From contig VEQB01000012.1 of assembly GCA_018883485.1 (NCBI GenBank), positions 1 to 17,217 on the forward strand: a DNA stretch of 17,217 nucleotides, read 5' to 3'. The notes beneath the pieces were generated by a model. The model was not told where the DNA came from, did not search any database, and saw only the letters and a list, made by a program, of their open reading frames with translations. The stretch comes from Bacteroidota bacterium (GTDB taxonomy: Bacteria > Bacteroidota > Bacteroidia > UKL13-3). The position numbers and the translations under genes were made by a program. Position 1 is the stretch's first letter, and each line of letters opens with the position of its first letter. Below, one piece after another: positions 15,007 to 17,217 of this stretch.

Positions 15007-15372
15007 TTAACAAACCGCATTAGGATTAGGATAATTATCGCTTTGGTCTTCGAAAGTATTGTCGATACACACAAAATCTTTTTCTAATAGCAAAAACACC
15101 TCTTTACCATTAGGTAATTTCATTTTGTGTTGGTATCCAATTTCATCTGTTTGAACCCAGGATGATGCTATTGTTTCTGGCACCAGAAAACGAATGGTTT
15201 GATTTGAAAATTCTACTGTTAAATTTTCGCAGGAGGCTCGTCTTAATTCATAAGTTAACGTTCCTTGTAATAGCTCGGTTTGCTCACTCACCAACCCTGT
15301 TTCGCCAAATAATGCCACCTCAGATTTACTTAAGCGATAACGCACAGAATTTCCTTTAATTCGAATTTTCAT
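15007..15372 (-). CDS. Small DUF7009-like protein paired with the YdeP-type oxidoreductase
   Basis: A 121-residue soluble protein opening MKIRIKGNSVRYRLSKSEV, with no signal peptide or membrane segment. It is mostly predicted beta strand, has cysteines at about 49, 106 and the very C-terminus (NAVC), and an acidic tail (FEDQSDNYPNPN). The opening resembles small Bacteroidota proteins classified as DUF7009, from memory and not checked. Its TAA is immediately followed by the ATG of the oxidoreductase gene, so the two are co-translated and a role in its maturation or redox partnering is plausible (inference). Function unknown. Confidence 0.75.
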   Translation of the reverse strand: MKIRIKGNSVRYRLSKSEVALFGETGLVSEQTELLQGTLTYELRRASCENLTVEFSNQTIRFLVPETIASSWVQTDEIGYQHKMKLPNGKEVFLLLEKDFVCIDNTFEDQSDNYPNPNAVC

Positions 15373-15414
15373 AGTTGCAAGATAGGAAATTCAAGTTTGG
15401 GTAGCAAGAATCAC

Positions 15415-16437
15415 CTAATTAGCCCAAACCTTGGTGCCTTCGGTGCAATTGGTACAGATATCTATTTCTTTTCTGGAGCGCAAAATGGCCGATCTAAAAT
15501 TATTATAGGCCTCGCCTTTCCATACAGCCTCAAAGCTTTCTTTGCTCACATCTCCAAACCTATGCGTGGCATCTTTATCAAAGCAGCAAGGTACTACCAA
15601 GCCATCCCAAGTAACTACAGAGCCGCGCCACATGCGCCAACATTGGTTCAACAACTCATTTTTTATTACATAACCATCCTCTGTTTTCTTATACCTACTT
15701 AAGGCTTCAGTTTCTGGAATGAGCTCGTCTGTATGCTGGTAGTCGTAAATTTGAGCAGTCTTAATTCCTAACTCATCAACGCCAATTTCTTTGGCTTTCT
15801 TTTCCAACTCTGGTATTTGATGCTCGTTATGCTTAAAGGCAATAAATTGCCAAATGATATGAGGTGTTTTACTACCCAACTTCTTCTTCCAATAAACCAA
15901 TCGTTTAGTGCCCTCTAACACCTTTTCTAAATTACCACCAATACGATACTTTTCATAGGTATCTTGTGTAATGCCATCTAAAGAAACAATGAGCCTATCG
16001 AGGCCACTTTCTACTGTGGCTCTAGCCATTTCATCTGTAAAATAATGCGCATTGCTAGAGGTGGCTGTATAGATATTTTTGGCAGCAGCATATTTAACAA
16101 ACTCTAAAAATTGCTTATTCAAAAAAGGTTCCCCTTGAAAATATAAAATCAAATACACCAACTCGGGATGTATTTCGTCTATAATCTTTTTATACAAGGT
16201 TAAATCTAACATGCCTGTATTTCTAGAAAATTCGCGCAGGCCACTGGGGCATTGCGGACATCTTAGATTACAACTGGTAGTGGGTTCAATTTCCATTACC
16301 ATGGGTTTACCCCAATGAATGGGCCTTTTAAATAAGCGAGAAAGTTGGTAACTGGTATATAACCTTACCGCATTAGCCATGCGGCGATTATTGAGTTTAG
16401 AAAAGAAATTGATTCCGTCGTTTAAATTGCGGTTCAT
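15415..16437 (-). CDS. Radical SAM/SPASM-domain protein
   Basis: A 340-residue cytosolic iron-sulfur enzyme. The radical SAM cluster motif CxxxCxxC is C56, C60, C63 (TSCNLRCPQC), followed by a TIM-barrel-like region with YLILYFQGEPFLN and VSLDG. A C-terminal SPASM domain with extra-cluster cysteines C266, C284, C285, C328 and C331 is visible (WDGLVVPCCFD, ICTNC). SPASM proteins include peptide maturases (PqqE, anSME) and cofactor enzymes, but no precursor peptide is visible nearby, so the substrate is unknown. It begins 2 bp after the ftsZ stop and is probably co-transcribed with it; the N-terminal 48 residues are basic and may bind an unknown partner. Confidence 0.88.
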   Translation of the reverse strand: MNRNLNDGINFFSKLNNRRMANAVRLYTSYQLSRLFKRPIHWGKPMVMEIEPTTSCNLRCPQCPSGLREFSRNTGMLDLTLYKKIIDEIHPELVYLILYFQGEPFLNKQFLEFVKYAAAKNIYTATSSNAHYFTDEMARATVESGLDRLIVSLDGITQDTYEKYRIGGNLEKVLEGTKRLVYWKKKLGSKTPHIIWQFIAFKHNEHQIPELEKKAKEIGVDELGIKTAQIYDYQHTDELIPETEALSRYKKTEDGYVIKNELLNQCWRMWRGSVVTWDGLVVPCCFDKDATHRFGDVSKESFEAVWKGEAYNNFRSAILRSRKEIDICTNCTEGTKVWAN

Positions 16438-16439
16438 TT

Positions 16440-17217
16440 CTAATCTACATTATCATGCAGAAATGAGTTATTACTTTTAATTTCTGGTCTTCCCGTATTG
16501 TCATCAAACAAACTTAATCTCGATACCTGTGAAGCAGAAGAATGAGGCACCTCATCTAAGCGTTTTAGTCTACGTTTATAAGCTGGCTCTTTTTCCAAAT
16601 CTCGTAATCCCTGAGGCGTTTTAATACTTAGGTTTAAATCCTTTAAGGACTTAATACGTTGTATGTGCTTTTCAATTTTCTTCTCCTGCTCTTCGGAACT
16701 ATTATCTTGCATTAGATCGAAGATAGTGGTTTGCGTTTCTGTAGTGTTTTGCTCAAACTCTAATTCCATCATAGGTTCTTGCGGCAACTCCTCCTCCTCA
16801 ATGGAATCTTCGATAAACAAACGTAGGTCCATTGGGTCTACTTCTTCTGGTTTAGGAGCAACAATTTCGTCATCTAAACTAAAACGAACCTCAGCCGGTG
16901 GAATAGTTAATTTATTGGGCGAAATAAAACTATTTTGAACAGTATTAGCAGTCGGATCAACAATAATTGGCTTTGGAACAATTGCATTGGAAGCTGAGGG
17001 TCTTTCGTCTACATTACCAACAATTATTTTATTTATTTTTGGTCCAGATTCAAAACCGGTAGCGATGATAGTTACGGCAATTTTATCTTCTAATTGCTCA
17101 TCGTAACTTGTGCCAATAATCATCTCTGCACTAAAGCCACTCTCTTCTTGAATATAATCTGAAATCAAACTAAATTCATCCATAAGTAACTCATATGAAC
17201 CTGGAGCAGAACTAATA
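16440..17217 (-). CDS. ftsZ: Cell division protein FtsZ, C-terminal part (5' end outside window)
   Basis: The frame is open to the window edge, so only about 259 C-terminal residues are present and the GTPase domain lies outside. The visible start ISSAPGSYELLMDEFSLISDYIQEESG and the segment DKIAVTIIATGFE are the end of the tubulin-like domain. A long acidic, low-complexity linker follows (EEEELPQEP, SEEQEKKIEKH), then the conserved Bacteroidota tail PAYKRR and a terminal NNSFLHDNVD. FtsZ forms the cytokinetic ring, and this tail recruits partners such as FtsA. An internal ATG at 17183-17181 is not the start, since family-conserved residues precede it. The gene ends in TAG, 2 bp before the radical SAM gene. 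Confidence 0.95.
   Translation of the reverse strand, partial: ISSAPGSYELLMDEFSLISDYIQEESGFSAEMIIGTSYDEQLEDKIAVTIIATGFESGPKINKIIVGNVDERPSASNAIVPKPIIVDPTANTVQNSFISPNKLTIPPAEVRFSLDDEIVAPKPEEVDPMDLRLFIEDSIEEEELPQEPMMELEFEQNTTETQTTIFDLMQDNSSEEQEKKIEKHIQRIKSLKDLNLSIKTPQGLRDLEKEPAYKRRLKRLDEVPHSSASQVSRLSLFDDNTGRPEIKSNNSFLHDNVD

Noticed and set aside
14732..15010. 92-residue plus-strand frame antisense to the oxidoreductase N-terminus
   Set aside because: Low-complexity serine-rich translation opposite a conserved coding region; a shadow frame.
15397..15702. 101-residue plus-strand frame over the radical SAM gene end
   Set aside because: It is antisense to the conserved SPASM cysteines, with no motifs of its own; treated as a shadow. 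A precursor peptide for the SPASM enzyme was considered but not supported.

Overview
The window looks like ordinary chromosome from a low-GC member of the Bacteroidota. Four things point there: an extracellular metallopeptidase with a type IX secretion (T9SS) sorting tail, an S46-family dipeptidyl-peptidase, an FtsZ tail ending in NNSFLHDNVD, and promoter-like TAnnTTTG (-7 type) boxes in place of sigma70 elements. Coding density is very high. No intergenic gap exceeds 180 bp, and I see no RNA genes, CRISPR array, insertion sequence or phage genes.

Layout. (1) 1-2121, plus strand: a polytopic membrane protein with a damaged-looking 5' end overlaps a fusion of a THEP1-like P-loop NTPase and a MobA molybdenum-cofactor guanylyltransferase. 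(2) 2138-3523, minus: a secreted M43-type zinc metalloprotease with a T9SS tail. (3) 3626-5612, plus: 3-hydroxybutyryl-CoA dehydrogenase, a heptamer tandem repeat, then the long Sua5 form of threonylcarbamoyl-AMP synthase. (4) 5618-7695, minus: thiolase followed by an unrecognised exported protein. (5) 7730-12716, plus: a five-gene, nearly gapless run of class-IV aminotransferase (PabC-like), DPP11-like S46 peptidase, Fmt, and two small outer-membrane barrel-like proteins. (6) 12682-17217, minus: the C-terminal part of FtsZ, a radical SAM/SPASM protein, a small DUF7009-like protein and an FdhF/YdeP-type molybdopterin oxidoreductase.

How the genes relate. The two ends share a molybdenum theme: MobA makes the bis-MGD-type cofactor that YdeP/FdhF-type oxidoreductases use. 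Hydroxybutyryl-CoA dehydrogenase and thiolase are consecutive activities in acetoacetyl-CoA/butyryl-CoA metabolism or beta-oxidation, although they sit in separate transcription units. The M43 protease and DPP11-like peptidase fit a protein-degrading lifestyle.

I do not see a clear-cut novel defence or mobile system. The parts most worth a second look are the membrane protein/THEP1-MobA pair, including an in-frame TGA upstream of the membrane protein; the perfect inverted repeat of TAGATTTG between the divergent thiolase and pabC-like genes; a perfect 20-bp palindrome built across two convergent stop codons; and the YdeP/DUF7009 pair.
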